Assembly (NCBI GenBank): GCA_934330725.1
Contig: CAKRGM010000013.1
Span: forward strand, 1 to 59,692
Source: an uncultured Lachnospiraceae bacterium
Lineage (GTDB): Bacteria > Bacillota > Clostridia > Lachnospirales > Lachnospiraceae
DNA length: 59,692 bases
Reading direction: 5' to 3'
Shown here: positions 35,702-45,368 of the stretch, piece after piece
How the letters are laid out: each line of letters begins with the position of its first letter
Numbering within the stretch: the first letter of the stretch is position 1
Translations under genes and position numbers: made by a program
Notes under the pieces: model-generated
What the model was told of the DNA's origin: nothing
Seen by the model: the letters and a program-made list of their open reading frames with translations, nothing else
Databases searched by the model: none

Positions 35702-36724
35702 ATGGCTAAAATCAGTATCATTGGCGCAGGAAGCTGGGCGATAGGACTTACAATCCTGTTGAACAATAACGGACATAACGTTACAATATGGTCTAAGTTC
35801 AAAGATGAAATTGATGAACTAAAGAAGACACGGGAAAATAAAAAATGTCTTCCGGGTGTTCTTATCCCGTCTGATGTTGAATTTACAAATGATACAAAAT
35901 ATGCTGTTGAAAACAGTGATATAATCGTACTGGCTGTAGCTTCACCATATACAAGATCCACGGCAGCACTCCTTGCTCCATATGTAAGGGAGGGCCAGTA
36001 TATTGTTGATGTTGGAAAAGGAATTGAAGAAGGAACATTAATGACCCAGTGCCAGATAGTTGAGCAGGAAATTCCTAATGCAACAGTAGCTGTTTTATCC
36101 GGACCAAGCCATGCTGAAGAAGTTGGCAGATGTATTCCTACAACCTGTGTTATCGGTGCTAAAAAGAAAAAAGATGCACAGTATTTACAAAACATTTTTA
36201 TGAGCGATGTATTCAGGGTATATATAAGTCCTGATGTACTTGGCATATGTATTGGCGGATCACTCAAGAATGTCATTGCACTTGCTGCAGGTATTGCTGA
36301 TGGTCTTGGTTATGGTGATAACACAAAAGCTGCCCTGATAACCCGTGGAATCGCTGAAATATGCAGACTCGGTAATGCAATGGGAGCTGATGTTAATACG
36401 TTTTTTGGATTGTCAGGAATTGGCGATCTTATTGTTACATGTGCAAGTATGCATAGCAGAAACAGACGTGCGGGTATTCTTATTGGCAAAGGATACTCAA
36501 AAGATGAGGCAATGAAAGAAGTTCAGATGGTTGTTGAAGGCGTATATTCTGCTCAGGCTGCATATGAACTTTCTAAAAAATATAATGTTGAAATGCCAAT
36601 CGTTACACAGGTATACGAAGTGCTTTTTGAAGATAAAGCACCATCTGATGCAGTTCGTGAACTGATGTTACGTGATAAGAAAATAGAAACAAACAGCAGT
36701 AATATAAACTGGAAAGAGGATTAA
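35702..36724 (+). CDS. gpsA: Glycerol-3-phosphate dehydrogenase [NAD(P)+]
   Basis: 340 residues. Rossmann motif GAGSWA at 8-13, SGPSHAEEVGR, the GGSLKNVIALAAGIADGLG core with the catalytic Lys, and GIGDLIVTC. It reduces dihydroxyacetone phosphate to sn-glycerol-3-phosphate for lipid synthesis. ATG 35702 has AGGTGGG (35692-35698); an upstream in-frame start at 35693 lies in that site. rsmD follows 3 nt after the stop. Confidence 0.97.
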   Translation: MAKISIIGAGSWAIGLTILLNNNGHNVTIWSKFKDEIDELKKTRENKKCLPGVLIPSDVEFTNDTKYAVENSDIIVLAVASPYTRSTAALLAPYVREGQYIVDVGKGIEEGTLMTQCQIVEQEIPNATVAVLSGPSHAEEVGRCIPTTCVIGAKKKKDAQYLQNIFMSDVFRVYISPDVLGICIGGSLKNVIALAAGIADGLGYGDNTKAALITRGIAEICRLGNAMGADVNTFFGLSGIGDLIVTCASMHSRNRRAGILIGKGYSKDEAMKEVQMVVEGVYSAQAAYELSKKYNVEMPIVTQVYEVLFEDKAPSDAVRELMLRDKKIETNSSNINWKED

Positions 36725-36727
36725 TAT

Positions 36728-37285
36728 ATGCGAGTTATAGCTGGTACTGCACGAAGCATGCCTTTAAAAACAGTTCCCGGAAAAGATACACGTCCGACAA
36801 CTGACAGAATAAAAGAGACATTATTTAATATTCTTCAGACAGATATTTATGATTCTTCTTTTTTAGATCTGTATGCAGGAAGTGGTTCAATAGGTATTGA
36901 AGCTCTCAGTCGTGGAGCATCCAGGGCTGTTTTTGTAGAAAATGCAAAAGCTGCAGTAAAATGTATCAATGAAAATTTAAAATTTACAAAGCTTGATGAA
37001 AAAGGTATTGTTTTTGAGCAGGATGTCTTATCTGCAATTGCCAAAATGGATGGTAAATATCTTTTTGATATTGTATTCATGGATCCTCCATATGGAAACG
37101 ATTATGAAATAGATGTTCTCAAAGCCCTAAAAAACAGTTCTATCATAGATAAGGAAACAATTATAATCATTGAGGAAACGTTAAGAGCTGATTTATCTTA
37201 CATTGAATCATCAGGATTTAATATTTATAAAGAAAAACATTACAAAACAAATAAACATGTATTCTTTAAATTAGCAGATAATTAA
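36728..37285 (+). CDS. rsmD: 16S rRNA (guanine-966-N2)-methyltransferase RsmD
   Basis: 185 residues. SAM-binding FLDLYAGSGSIGIEALSRGA and the catalytic tetrad DPPYG near residue 118 in VFMDPPYGND. RVIAGTARSMPL is the conserved N-terminus. It methylates G966 in the 30S head. The rsmD-coaD order is widespread. Confidence 0.96.
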   Translation: MRVIAGTARSMPLKTVPGKDTRPTTDRIKETLFNILQTDIYDSSFLDLYAGSGSIGIEALSRGASRAVFVENAKAAVKCINENLKFTKLDEKGIVFEQDVLSAIAKMDGKYLFDIVFMDPPYGNDYEIDVLKALKNSSIIDKETIIIIEETLRADLSYIESSGFNIYKEKHYKTNKHVFFKLADN

Positions 37286-37338
37286 TTACTGAATAAACTA
37301 ATTATTGAATGCGAAAAATACAGGGGAGATTAACTGAT

Positions 37339-37857
37339 ATGAAAACTGCTATCTATCCGGGGAGTTTTGATCCGGTTACATTTGGACATCTCGATATTAT
37401 CAAAAGATCAGCTGACCTGGTTGACCATCTTATAGTTGGAGTACTTAACAATAGTACAAAAACTCCATTGTTTTCAGTTGATGAACGTGTTAATATGTTA
37501 AAAGAAGTTACAAAAGACATTAAAAACGTAGAAATATTAAGCTTTAGTGGTCTTTTGGTGGATTTTGCAGAAGAACATAATGTTCAGGCGATAATAAGAG
37601 GATTGCGTGCTGTGACGGATTTTGAATATGAACTTGCAATGTCACAGACAAACAGAGTCGCTAATCCAAAGATTGATACCGTATTTTTAAATACAAGTCT
37701 TAAATATGCATATTTAAGTTCAAGTGTTGTTAAGGAAGTAGCGATGTATGGTGGTGACATTTCAAAATTTGTTCCAGAAGCAATAATCAACAGAATTTAT
37801 GGAAAATATAATATAAATAAAATTACTAAGAGAATAAAAAAGGAGAATGCCAAATGA
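37339..37857 (+). CDS. coaD: Phosphopantetheine adenylyltransferase
   Basis: 172 residues. Nucleotidylyltransferase motif PGSFDPVTFGHLDII with H17, RGLRAVTDFEYE, and the second nucleotide motif SSSVVKEVA. It makes dephospho-CoA, the substrate of CoaE (3645). ATG 37339 was chosen: GGGGAG precedes it, and the product then begins MKTAIYPGSFDP as in the family. The stop overlaps the next start by 4 nt. Confidence 0.97.
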   Translation: MKTAIYPGSFDPVTFGHLDIIKRSADLVDHLIVGVLNNSTKTPLFSVDERVNMLKEVTKDIKNVEILSFSGLLVDFAEEHNVQAIIRGLRAVTDFEYELAMSQTNRVANPKIDTVFLNTSLKYAYLSSSVVKEVAMYGGDISKFVPEAIINRIYGKYNINKITKRIKKENAK

Positions 37858-38504
37858 GTAGAATCGAACAGCTTATCAGTGATATTGAAGCCTATATTGA
37901 TAATTGTAAATTTCAGACGTTTTCTTCAACAAAAATAATTGTTGATAAAGACCAGATAGAGGACATGTTATCTGAACTGCGCCTTAAAACGCCTGATGAA
38001 ATAAAAAAATATCAGAAAATCTTAAGTAATAAAGAAGCAATTATATCTGATGCAAAAGAACAGGCGGATGCCATTCTTAATCAGGCTCAGATTCAGACAG
38101 AAGAACTTATTAATGAACATGAAATCATGCAACAGGCCTATGCGCAGGCAAATAAGCTTGTAGATCAGGCAACAAAACAGGCTCAGGCCATTTTAGACAG
38201 TGCTACGGAAGACGCAAACAACATAAGAATGGGTGCTATGCAGTATACAGATGAAATGCTTGAAAAGCTGCAGTATATAATAGAGCATTCCATAAAAGAT
38301 AATAAAGAAAAGTATAATTCATTATTAACAGATCTTGAAAAAGTACTTACGGTAGTAAATAATAACCGTAATGAATTGCGTGCTGACAATAGTGATAATA
38401 CTTCAGATAATATATTATCCGATTCTAAAACAGAAGGTGAGTCTGATTCTGATAATGATGATAATGATTCAAACGCTTCCGAAGATGATGAAACACAGGA
38501 ATAA
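37854..38504 (+). CDS. Coiled-coil protein with acidic tail (ATPase subunit H/DivIVA-like)
   Basis: 216 residues. A structured N-terminus (about 1-60), a long Ala/Gln-rich helix (about 60-165, DAILNQAQIQTEELINEHE, VDQATKQAQAILDSATEDA) of the type seen in DivIVA and V-ATPase subunit H annotations, and a very acidic, Asp/Ser-rich disordered tail (about 185-216). The ATGA overlap with coaD implies coupled translation. Function is unknown; a scaffold role near the membrane or division site is only a guess. Confidence 0.8.
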   Translation: MSRIEQLISDIEAYIDNCKFQTFSSTKIIVDKDQIEDMLSELRLKTPDEIKKYQKILSNKEAIISDAKEQADAILNQAQIQTEELINEHEIMQQAYAQANKLVDQATKQAQAILDSATEDANNIRMGAMQYTDEMLEKLQYIIEHSIKDNKEKYNSLLTDLEKVLTVVNNNRNELRADNSDNTSDNILSDSKTEGESDSDNDDNDSNASEDDETQE

Positions 38505-38546
38505 CTATATAAAACAAACCTGTGATATAAATAATCATATTAATTA

Positions 38547-39473
38547 TTATTTATAAAATATATACATGATAAATAATGTATTTACAACTGTTACGGCTGT
38601 AAAGATTATTTTATTGTGTATATATTTTTTTATTTTTATTCCAGTATTGTTTATCATGCTGATTGTCTGCATCAATGTTGAAATTCCACCGAAAGCATTT
38701 ACTGCAGTTATAAGAATTATTTTAGCTGTATTATTTATGTTAAGGCTGCTGCATAAATATATACCATTTGTAATTTCTGTAATCCCACATACTATGCTTT
38801 TGAGCGTAATACTCATAAACGGAAATTCATATATGTATGCTGCAATACAGGAAAAAGCGACAATATATGCGCCAAGTTTTAACATACTTTTTACAGACGA
38901 AGTCATTATATTATCAAGAATAACTGTGAGTTTACATGAATCTGAATCATCTGATTTATCTTTTATGGTATTTCTGACAGTCTCAGATGAACCTGTGTGC
39001 TTTGTAAAAATGGCATTTTTATATTTTAACAAAAGAAATATAATACATTCTATTACCGGAAGATAAACACACATAAGTACGATAACACATGGAAAAATAT
39101 TTTTTAATGATTCGTTAATTATGTAATTGATTATAAATGACGGACTTGAAATATTACAAAATGCCATAATATTTTCACTTATAAATTCATCTTTATTTTG
39201 TTTGTGAATCTGTCCGCAAAGCATTGCTCCAATTGGAAATCCACAAAGTATCCCTGCTGCAATAATATAAATATATGATGAAGCATTTTTCATTGGAAAT
39301 ACTTTAAGAATAAATGACGTTGCAACTAAAGCCGGAAAAAGTCCGGGAAGTACCGTAAGTGCCCATAATCTTAAACCTGTAATAGTTGCATTAAATGCAA
39401 TTGCAGGTTTTAATATTATGCATAAAAATGCAAATATGATAAAAATTTTTGTCAGAATAATTTTATGATTCAT
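38547..39473 (-). CDS. ylbJ: YlbJ-like integral membrane protein
   Basis: 308 residues, with about eight hydrophobic segments. ALTVLPGLFPALVATSFIL and ILCGFPIGAMLCGQI are the nucleoside-recognition (Gate) domain signatures of YlbJ, a sporulation membrane protein in Bacillus. At 308 residues it is somewhat shorter than Bacillus YlbJ (about 400). It is transcribed convergently to the coaD operon. The locus sits next to coaD, as ylbJ does in Bacillus, where it follows coaD and ylbI; this is a context clue that the call is right. Confidence 0.8.
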   Translation of the reverse strand: MNHKIILTKIFIIFAFLCIILKPAIAFNATITGLRLWALTVLPGLFPALVATSFILKVFPMKNASSYIYIIAAGILCGFPIGAMLCGQIHKQNKDEFISENIMAFCNISSPSFIINYIINESLKNIFPCVIVLMCVYLPVIECIIFLLLKYKNAIFTKHTGSSETVRNTIKDKSDDSDSCKLTVILDNIMTSSVKSMLKLGAYIVAFSCIAAYIYEFPFMSITLKSIVCGITEITNGIYLCSSLNINNTAKIILITAVNAFGGISTLMQTISMINNTGIKIKKYIHNKIIFTAVTVVNTLFIMYIFYK

Positions 39474-39603
39474 ATGATATTATATTTTCCAGTATCACAT
39501 TCTGTGGAACATTCATGATTAATAAATCATATTATAAAACATCATAATATATGACTTTGTCTCATAGGTATAGAAATAACTACATATCCGGGAAATTTCA
39601 TAA

Positions 39604-40479
39604 ATGCTTAAAAAATTTATTTTTAAAAAAGAAATAAAGCGGTCTGTTATAATACTATTTATTGCAGTAATAATTAATTTCCAGCTGTTTTACCTTGCAA
39701 ATTCATGGTTTCTTTCCTTTGTCAGTATTCAGGACTTTAATTCTGACTCAATAAATAATATGCAGATAGACACTTCATGCGAGTCTGTAATTGAATATGC
39801 CGGTAATATTGAAGTGCCCCCCGGCGAATTTGTTACAACACTTATGCTCATAAATAACTGTAATATTAGTGAAACTGATTTTAATATACTTGATAAGACT
39901 CGATTTATACTTTTACGGAACAAAATTGTACGTATGTATCCAAAGCAATTTTTCTTTTACAGTAATATTTACAACAGCATATTAAATGATTTAAAATATT
40001 TTCCAATTCCACATTCTGCTAAAGAAACCCCATGGATAAACTATGTGAATTCATGGAAAAATGAAAGAACATATGGCGGAGAACGTACACATGAAGGAAC
40101 TGATATAATGGCTGGTAAAAATGTGCCCGGAATATATCCCGTATTATCTGTAAGTGATGGAACAGTTACTCATATGGGATGGCTTGAATTAGGAGGATAC
40201 CGTATTGGCATAACATCTGAAAATGGTATATACTATTATTATGCGCATTTATCTTCATACGCTGCTGATATAAAAGAAGGTGACAAAGTTACTGCCGGAC
40301 AGTTTCTCGGATTTATGGGGAATACAGGTTATAGTAAAGTTGAAGGTACATCAGGAAAATTTGATGTTCATCTTCATTTTGGAATTTACATAAATGACAT
40401 TGAAGGAAATGAAACAGCAGTAAATTCATACTTCTTTCTGAAAAATCTTGAAGATAAAGTGCTGTATTATAGCTATTGA
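39604..40479 (+). CDS. M23 family metallopeptidase (membrane-anchored)
   Basis: 291 residues. One N-terminal membrane anchor (about 15-36), an extracytoplasmic spacer, and a LytM-type domain with zinc ligands H163 and D167 in THEGTD and the H256-x-H258 pair in HLHFGI. The catalytic set looks complete, so it is probably an active peptidoglycan endopeptidase rather than an inactive SpoIIQ-like protein. It lies divergent to ylbJ; whether it takes part in sporulation is open. Confidence 0.88.
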   Translation: MLKKFIFKKEIKRSVIILFIAVIINFQLFYLANSWFLSFVSIQDFNSDSINNMQIDTSCESVIEYAGNIEVPPGEFVTTLMLINNCNISETDFNILDKTRFILLRNKIVRMYPKQFFFYSNIYNSILNDLKYFPIPHSAKETPWINYVNSWKNERTYGGERTHEGTDIMAGKNVPGIYPVLSVSDGTVTHMGWLELGGYRIGITSENGIYYYYAHLSSYAADIKEGDKVTAGQFLGFMGNTGYSKVEGTSGKFDVHLHFGIYINDIEGNETAVNSYFFLKNLEDKVLYYSY

Positions 40480-40491
40480 CTGTGGTATAAT
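40463..40491 (+). promoter_or_regulatory. Possible extended -10 promoter
   Basis: TGGTATAAT (40483-40491) has an extended -10 form; the -35 position TGTATT (40463-40468) is poor. It overlaps the end of the M23 gene and would drive the rRNA-modification genes. Confidence 0.35.
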
Positions 40492-40558
40492 ATATAATGC
40501 ATTTTGCCTGTTTTGGGGTGATTGCTTTTACCTATTTATATTGATTGGAGAAAAATTG

Positions 40559-41935
40559 ATGAGTTTACCGGAGAAATACTTAGAAGCAATGAAAGATATG
40601 CTTAAAGATGACTATCAGGCATATCTTGACAGCTTTAATGATAATAGATTATATGGCTTAAGAGTAAATACACTTAAAATATCACCGGAAGAGTTTCTTA
40701 AGATATCGCCTTTTAAGCTGACGCCTATTCCATGGATTGAAAATGGATTTTACTTTAATGAAGATGATAAACCAGCAAAGCATCCTTATTATTTTGCTGG
40801 TCTTTATTATATTCAGGAACCAAGTGCCATGACACCGGCAAATGTTCTTCCTGTTAACGACAACGACATCGTTTTTGATATGTGTGCAGCTCCCGGCGGA
40901 AAATCCACGGAACTTGGAGCAAAACTTAATCATACAGGGCTTTTGGTAACAAATGATATTAGTAATTCCAGGGCTAAAGCACTTCTTAAAAATGTTGAAG
41001 TTTTCGGACTTGATAACATCTGCGTGTTAAGTGAAGATCCAAAGCATTTGCGGGAGCATTTTTCTGCCTTTTTTGATAAAGTACTTATTGACGCGCCCTG
41101 CTCTGGAGAAGGCATGTTTAGAAAAGATAACAAACTTATTAAAAGCTGGCAAAAGACCGGTCCGGAATTTTATTCACAGATTCAAAGACAGATTATTTTA
41201 ATTGGCGCTGATATGCTTAAGCCGGGCGGTAAAATGCTTTATTCCACATGTACATTTTCAAAACTTGAAGATGAAGAAACTATAAAATATTTATTAGAAG
41301 AACGTCCTGAAATGCATCTTATTGACATTAAAGATTATGAAGGATTTGAACATGGATATATTGATAATCCGCATGATGCAGATTTAAATATTGATAAGAC
41401 TGTCCGGATATTTCCGCATAAAATGAAAGGCGAAGGGCATTTCCTTGCATTATTGGAAAAAGATAATGAAGCTAAAGAAGACTATCATGCTCCACGTAAA
41501 TTAAAACCGGTTAAAATCCCAAAAGAACTTGAAGAATTTCTTTCACATACTTCATACAAAATAAATCCGCAGGATATTTATATCAGAGATGAACGTGTAT
41601 ATGTAATATCACCGCATATGGTACCTGATAAGGGACTTCGTATATTACGTAATGGTCTTTTGCTTGGAGAACTTAAAAAGAATCGTTTCGAGCCGAGTCA
41701 GGCCTTTGCTATGGTTTTGAAAAAAGATCAGTATGATAAAGTTATTGATTTTCCGGCTGATGATGAAAGAGTTGTAAAATACCTGAAGGGTGAAACTTTA
41801 GATGTAAGTGATTATGCGAAAAAAACTGATAACGGTTGGAATCTTGTATGTGTAAACGGATATCCTCTCGGATGGGGAAAGTTCAACAATACAATGCTTA
41901 AGAACAAATATCTTCCAGGGTGGCGGTGGATGTAA
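40559..41935 (+). CDS. RsmB/RsmF (NOL1/NOP2/sun) family rRNA cytosine-C5 methyltransferase
   Basis: 458 residues. SAM-binding FDMCAAPGGKSTELG, the catalytic pair C181 in DAPCSGEGMFRKD and C231 in YSTCTF, and a C-terminal RNA-binding part (HFLALLEKD ... FEPSQAFAM). The 'SGEGMF' form is that of RsmF/YebU. ATG 40559 has GGAG at 40547-40550; the upstream in-frame start would overlap the M23 gene. The TAATG overlap links it to the next gene. Confidence 0.93.
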   Translation: MSLPEKYLEAMKDMLKDDYQAYLDSFNDNRLYGLRVNTLKISPEEFLKISPFKLTPIPWIENGFYFNEDDKPAKHPYYFAGLYYIQEPSAMTPANVLPVNDNDIVFDMCAAPGGKSTELGAKLNHTGLLVTNDISNSRAKALLKNVEVFGLDNICVLSEDPKHLREHFSAFFDKVLIDAPCSGEGMFRKDNKLIKSWQKTGPEFYSQIQRQIILIGADMLKPGGKMLYSTCTFSKLEDEETIKYLLEERPEMHLIDIKDYEGFEHGYIDNPHDADLNIDKTVRIFPHKMKGEGHFLALLEKDNEAKEDYHAPRKLKPVKIPKELEEFLSHTSYKINPQDIYIRDERVYVISPHMVPDKGLRILRNGLLLGELKKNRFEPSQAFAMVLKKDQYDKVIDFPADDERVVKYLKGETLDVSDYAKKTDNGWNLVCVNGYPLGWGKFNNTMLKNKYLPGWRWM

Positions 41936-42681
41936 TGCCTAAGATCAGACTTGATAAATATCTGGCCGATATGCTTAATAAAACACGAAGCCAGGTTAAA
42001 ACAGATATAAAAAATAAAAAGGTAACAGTTGATGGTTCTATAGCCAAAGCTGCTGATTTAAAAATTGACACTGATACATCAGTTATTATGTATGACAATA
42101 CCCGCGTGGCATACAGCAAATATGAATACTATATGCTTAATAAACCATCAGGTGTAGTATCAGCAACTACAGATAAAAATGATAAAACTGTAATTGATTT
42201 AATTACAACCGGTGCCAAAAAAGATCTTTTTCCTGTTGGAAGACTGGACAAGGATACGCAGGGACTCCTCCTTATAACAAATGATGGTGAACTTGCTCAT
42301 AATCTGCTTTCACCTAAGAAGCATGTTGATAAGACATATTTTGCAAATGTAACAGGTAAAGTTGATGATGCAGTTATTAAAAGATTTAAGGATGGGATAC
42401 AGCTTGAAAAAGATTTTATAACAAAGCCTGCCCGACTTGGCATTATTGAATCTGGTATTTCTGATAACAATGGTATTATTTATACAAGTATTACTGTTAC
42501 AATTCAGGAAGGAAAATTTCATCAGATAAAAAGAATGTTTAAGGCATGTGGCTGCGAAGTAATTTTCTTAAAAAGACTTTCAATGGGTACTTTAACTCTT
42601 GATGAAAGCTTAAAACCCGGCGAATATCGAAAACTGACTGATAAGGAAATGTCTTTGCTTGGTATTAAGTCCAAGACTTAA
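41935..42681 (+). CDS. RsuA/RluB-family pseudouridine synthase
   Basis: 248 residues. N-terminal S4 domain (KIRLDKYLADMLNKTRSQVK), then the catalytic GRLDKDTQGLLLITNDGE with D105 and the KTYFANV/IQEGKFHQIKRMF segments. The sequence supports a small-subunit U516 or large-subunit U2605 enzyme without deciding which. ATG 41935 overlaps the previous stop (TAATG); an in-frame GTG at 41920 is an alternative. Confidence 0.92.
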   Translation: MPKIRLDKYLADMLNKTRSQVKTDIKNKKVTVDGSIAKAADLKIDTDTSVIMYDNTRVAYSKYEYYMLNKPSGVVSATTDKNDKTVIDLITTGAKKDLFPVGRLDKDTQGLLLITNDGELAHNLLSPKKHVDKTYFANVTGKVDDAVIKRFKDGIQLEKDFITKPARLGIIESGISDNNGIIYTSITVTIQEGKFHQIKRMFKACGCEVIFLKRLSMGTLTLDESLKPGEYRKLTDKEMSLLGIKSKT

Positions 42682-42706
42682 GCTTTACTTAAAAGTTTTT
42701 TAAAAA

Positions 42707-42871
42707 ATGGGAATTAGTATGAATAATCGTGCCGTTGCCATTGATTTATAATACGGCTATTTGTTTCTGAGCAAAACAGATAGCTGATGATGGCAGATAA
42801 GAAATCGCCTGTGCAAATTTCCTATCGCCTCTTCGCAATAAAGCTGCTCAGTAGAAATGAGGATTAGTATG
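42707..42871 (+). promoter_or_regulatory. Structured gene-junction element, copy D, with 10-codon leader ORF
   Basis: It opens with an ATGGGAATTAGTATG stretch like the 3' end of the other copies; ATG 42719 begins a 10-codon ORF (MNNRAVAIDL) ending TAA 42749-42751. P1 is weak (GTAT/ATAC). P2: 42756-42765 with 42775-42784, 10 bp with a G-T, loop TCTGAGCAA. P3: 42796-42805 with 42817-42826, 9 bp and one mismatch. P4 is near 42824-42839. Pseudoknot: CTGAGCA (42767-42773) with TGCTCAG (42845-42851), 7 perfect pairs. GAGG (42859-42862) leads to ATG 42869. Confidence 0.75.
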
Positions 42872-44815
42872 GATAAAGATTTTCTTCCAATATCAAAGGA
42901 AGATATGGATAAAAGAGGCTGGACACAATGTGATTTTGTTTATATAAGTGGAGACGCATATGTAGATCACTCTTCATTTGGTCACGCAATTATAAGCAGA
43001 ATCCTTGAAGCTAACGGCTATAAGGTTGGTATCATCGCACAACCGGATTGGAAAAATGATGCAAGTATAGGTATCCTTGGAAAACCCCATCTTGGATTTA
43101 TTGTATCTGCTGGAAACATGGACTCCATGGTAAATCACTATACAGTAAATAAGAAGCGGCGTCACATGGATGCTTATTCACCGGGTGGTGAAATTAAAAA
43201 ACGCCCTGATTATGCAACGATAGTATACTGCAATCTTATCCGTCATACATACAAGGATGTACCAATAATAATCGGAGGTATAGAGGCTTCTTTAAGAAGA
43301 CTCGCGCATTATGATTACTGGTCTGATAAGATTAAACATTCCATACTTATTGACTCAGGTGCAGATCTTATATCGTATGGAATGGGGGAGCATTCAATAG
43401 TTGAAATTGCTGATGCGCTTGAAAGCGGAATAAATATACATGACATTACTTTTATTAAAGGGACTGTTTATAAAACAAAATCTCTTGAAAGTGTATATGA
43501 TTATATTGAATTGCCTGATTATAATGCAGTTTCTTCTGACAAGCTTTCTTATGCCAGAAGCTTTTATACTCAATATTGCAATACTGACCCTTTTACTGCA
43601 AAATGTCTTGTTGAAAAATATAATGATCATTTATATGTTGTGCAGAATCCACCATCCATGCCCCTTACAACACAGGAAATGGATGATGTGTATTCACTTC
43701 CATATATGCGCAGTTATCATCCGGTATATGAAAAGCAGGGCGGCATACCGGCATTAAATGAAATAAAGTTCAGTATTACAAGTAACCGTGGATGCTTTGG
43801 CGGATGCAGTTTTTGTGCCCTGACATTTCATCAGGGAAGGATAATACAGGTAAGAAGTCATGAATCCATTATAAAAGAAGCTGTTGAAATGACGCATGAC
43901 AAAGATTTTAAAGGCTATATTCATGATGTAGGAGGACCAACTGCTAATTTCAGACAAACATCCTGCAAAAAGCAGCTTACAAAGGGAGTATGCACCGGAA
44001 AACAGTGTCTGTTTCCACAGCTATGTAAAAACCTGACAGTAGACCATTCTGATTATGTTGCACTCCTTAAAAAGCTTCGCAAAATTAAAGGAGTCAAAAA
44101 AGTATTTATCCGGTCTGGAATACGATTTGATTACTGTATGGCTGACAATGATGATACATTTCTTAATGAACTATGTGAAAATCATATCAGTGGACAACTG
44201 CGTGTCGCTCCTGAGCATATAAGTGATAATGTTCTTAAACGTATGGGCAAACCTGAAAATAAAGTTTATGAAGCGTTTTTAAAACGATACGACAGGATTA
44301 ATGGCAAAACAGGTAAAAAGCAGTTTGTTGTTCCATATCTTATGTCATCACATCCCGGTTCAACAATGAAAGAAGCTATTGAACTTGCTGAATACATACG
44401 TGATCTTGGTTATATGCCTGAGCAGGTTCAGGATTTTTATCCGACTCCGTCAACACTTTCAACATGCATGTATTATACGGGATATGACCCAAGAACTATG
44501 GAAAAGGTGTATACCCCTGTTTCATTTCATGAAAAACATATGCAGCGTGCCCTTATACAGTATAAAAATCCTGAGAATTATGATCTCGTAAAAGAGGCAC
44601 TGCTTGAAAATGGAAGAAAAGACCTGATTGGTTTTGATAAGAAATGCCTTATTCCTCCAAGAAAAATGCAAACACATGAGCATAAGGCTAGACATAACAG
44701 CAACAACAATAATAAAAATAATAAGAATAACAACAACCGCAATAAAATAAATCAAAATAAAAATAATTCTGGAAAGGCTGGTTCACATGCAAAAGCAAAA
44801 AATTTCAAAAGGTGA
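42869..44815 (+). CDS. YgiQ family radical SAM protein
   Basis: 648 residues. An N-terminal cobalamin-binding-like region (SGDAYVDHSSFGHAIISR), then the radical SAM cluster C309-x3-C313-x2-C316 (RGCFGGCSFC). The C-terminal region holds VQDFYPTPSTLSTCMYYTG, typical of YgiQ. The last 45 residues are a low-complexity Asn/Lys/Arg tail, unusual next to the compact catalytic part. The substrate of the family is unknown. ATG 42869 is used; an upstream in-frame start at 42857 overlaps the site. The 3' end overlaps the next gene by 29 nt. Confidence 0.94.
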   Translation: MDKDFLPISKEDMDKRGWTQCDFVYISGDAYVDHSSFGHAIISRILEANGYKVGIIAQPDWKNDASIGILGKPHLGFIVSAGNMDSMVNHYTVNKKRRHMDAYSPGGEIKKRPDYATIVYCNLIRHTYKDVPIIIGGIEASLRRLAHYDYWSDKIKHSILIDSGADLISYGMGEHSIVEIADALESGINIHDITFIKGTVYKTKSLESVYDYIELPDYNAVSSDKLSYARSFYTQYCNTDPFTAKCLVEKYNDHLYVVQNPPSMPLTTQEMDDVYSLPYMRSYHPVYEKQGGIPALNEIKFSITSNRGCFGGCSFCALTFHQGRIIQVRSHESIIKEAVEMTHDKDFKGYIHDVGGPTANFRQTSCKKQLTKGVCTGKQCLFPQLCKNLTVDHSDYVALLKKLRKIKGVKKVFIRSGIRFDYCMADNDDTFLNELCENHISGQLRVAPEHISDNVLKRMGKPENKVYEAFLKRYDRINGKTGKKQFVVPYLMSSHPGSTMKEAIELAEYIRDLGYMPEQVQDFYPTPSTLSTCMYYTGYDPRTMEKVYTPVSFHEKHMQRALIQYKNPENYDLVKEALLENGRKDLIGFDKKCLIPPRKMQTHEHKARHNSNNNNKNNKNNNNRNKINQNKNNSGKAGSHAKAKNFKR

Positions 44816-45368
44816 TTTTGGGTATCTTAAGCATTTAAAAATGGTCAACCTGATAAAAGTTATCGTATCCGTAGCAGTTGTATTGATTGTACTGGTTACA
44901 GGTATTATAATTAACGGGACGCGTAATAATATATGTACAGTTATGGCAATTGTTCTTGTCCTTCCGGCAGCGAAAATGATAGTAGGATATGTTATACTCC
45001 TGCCACATCAGTCAACAGATAAAAAATTATATGATGAAGTTACAGCTGCTGCCGGACCGCTTGTAACATGTTTCGACTGTGTTTTTTCAAATTCGAAATC
45101 GCCTATTGGAACACAGGCAGTTGTTATAAATGAAAATTCTGTATGTGTATTTACATATGAAGAAAAAGCTGATAAAAAATTGTTTGAAACAAGTTTAAAA
45201 GAATTTTTGAAAAACGACAAGCTCAGTGCAAACATAACATTATATAAAGATGAAAAAGCATTTTTAAACCGCGTTAAAACAATGGCTGCCAATTTTGATT
45301 CATCAGATAAACAAAATACTGACAAAATGACATGGATATGTAATTGCGTTAAAAGCATGTGTATGTAA
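44787..45368 (+). CDS. Hypothetical two-helix membrane protein
   Basis: 193 residues, not recognised. Two hydrophobic segments lie close together (about 22-44 and 51-74), followed by a soluble part of about 115 residues with a VVINENSVCVFTYEEK strand pattern that may be exported or cytoplasmic. A Cys-rich end (CNCVKSMCM) is notable. It overlaps the radical SAM gene by 29 nt and has AAAGG upstream of ATG 44787, so it is probably translated with it. Spacer 45369-45521 after it has no gene. Confidence 0.75.
   Translation: MQKQKISKGDFGYLKHLKMVNLIKVIVSVAVVLIVLVTGIIINGTRNNICTVMAIVLVLPAAKMIVGYVILLPHQSTDKKLYDEVTAAAGPLVTCFDCVFSNSKSPIGTQAVVINENSVCVFTYEEKADKKLFETSLKEFLKNDKLSANITLYKDEKAFLNRVKTMAANFDSSDKQNTDKMTWICNCVKSMCM

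Noticed and set aside
38566..39066. 166-residue ORF on the + strand
   Set aside because: It lies wholly opposite ylbJ, which has clear family motifs; the + frame shows no recognisable domain.
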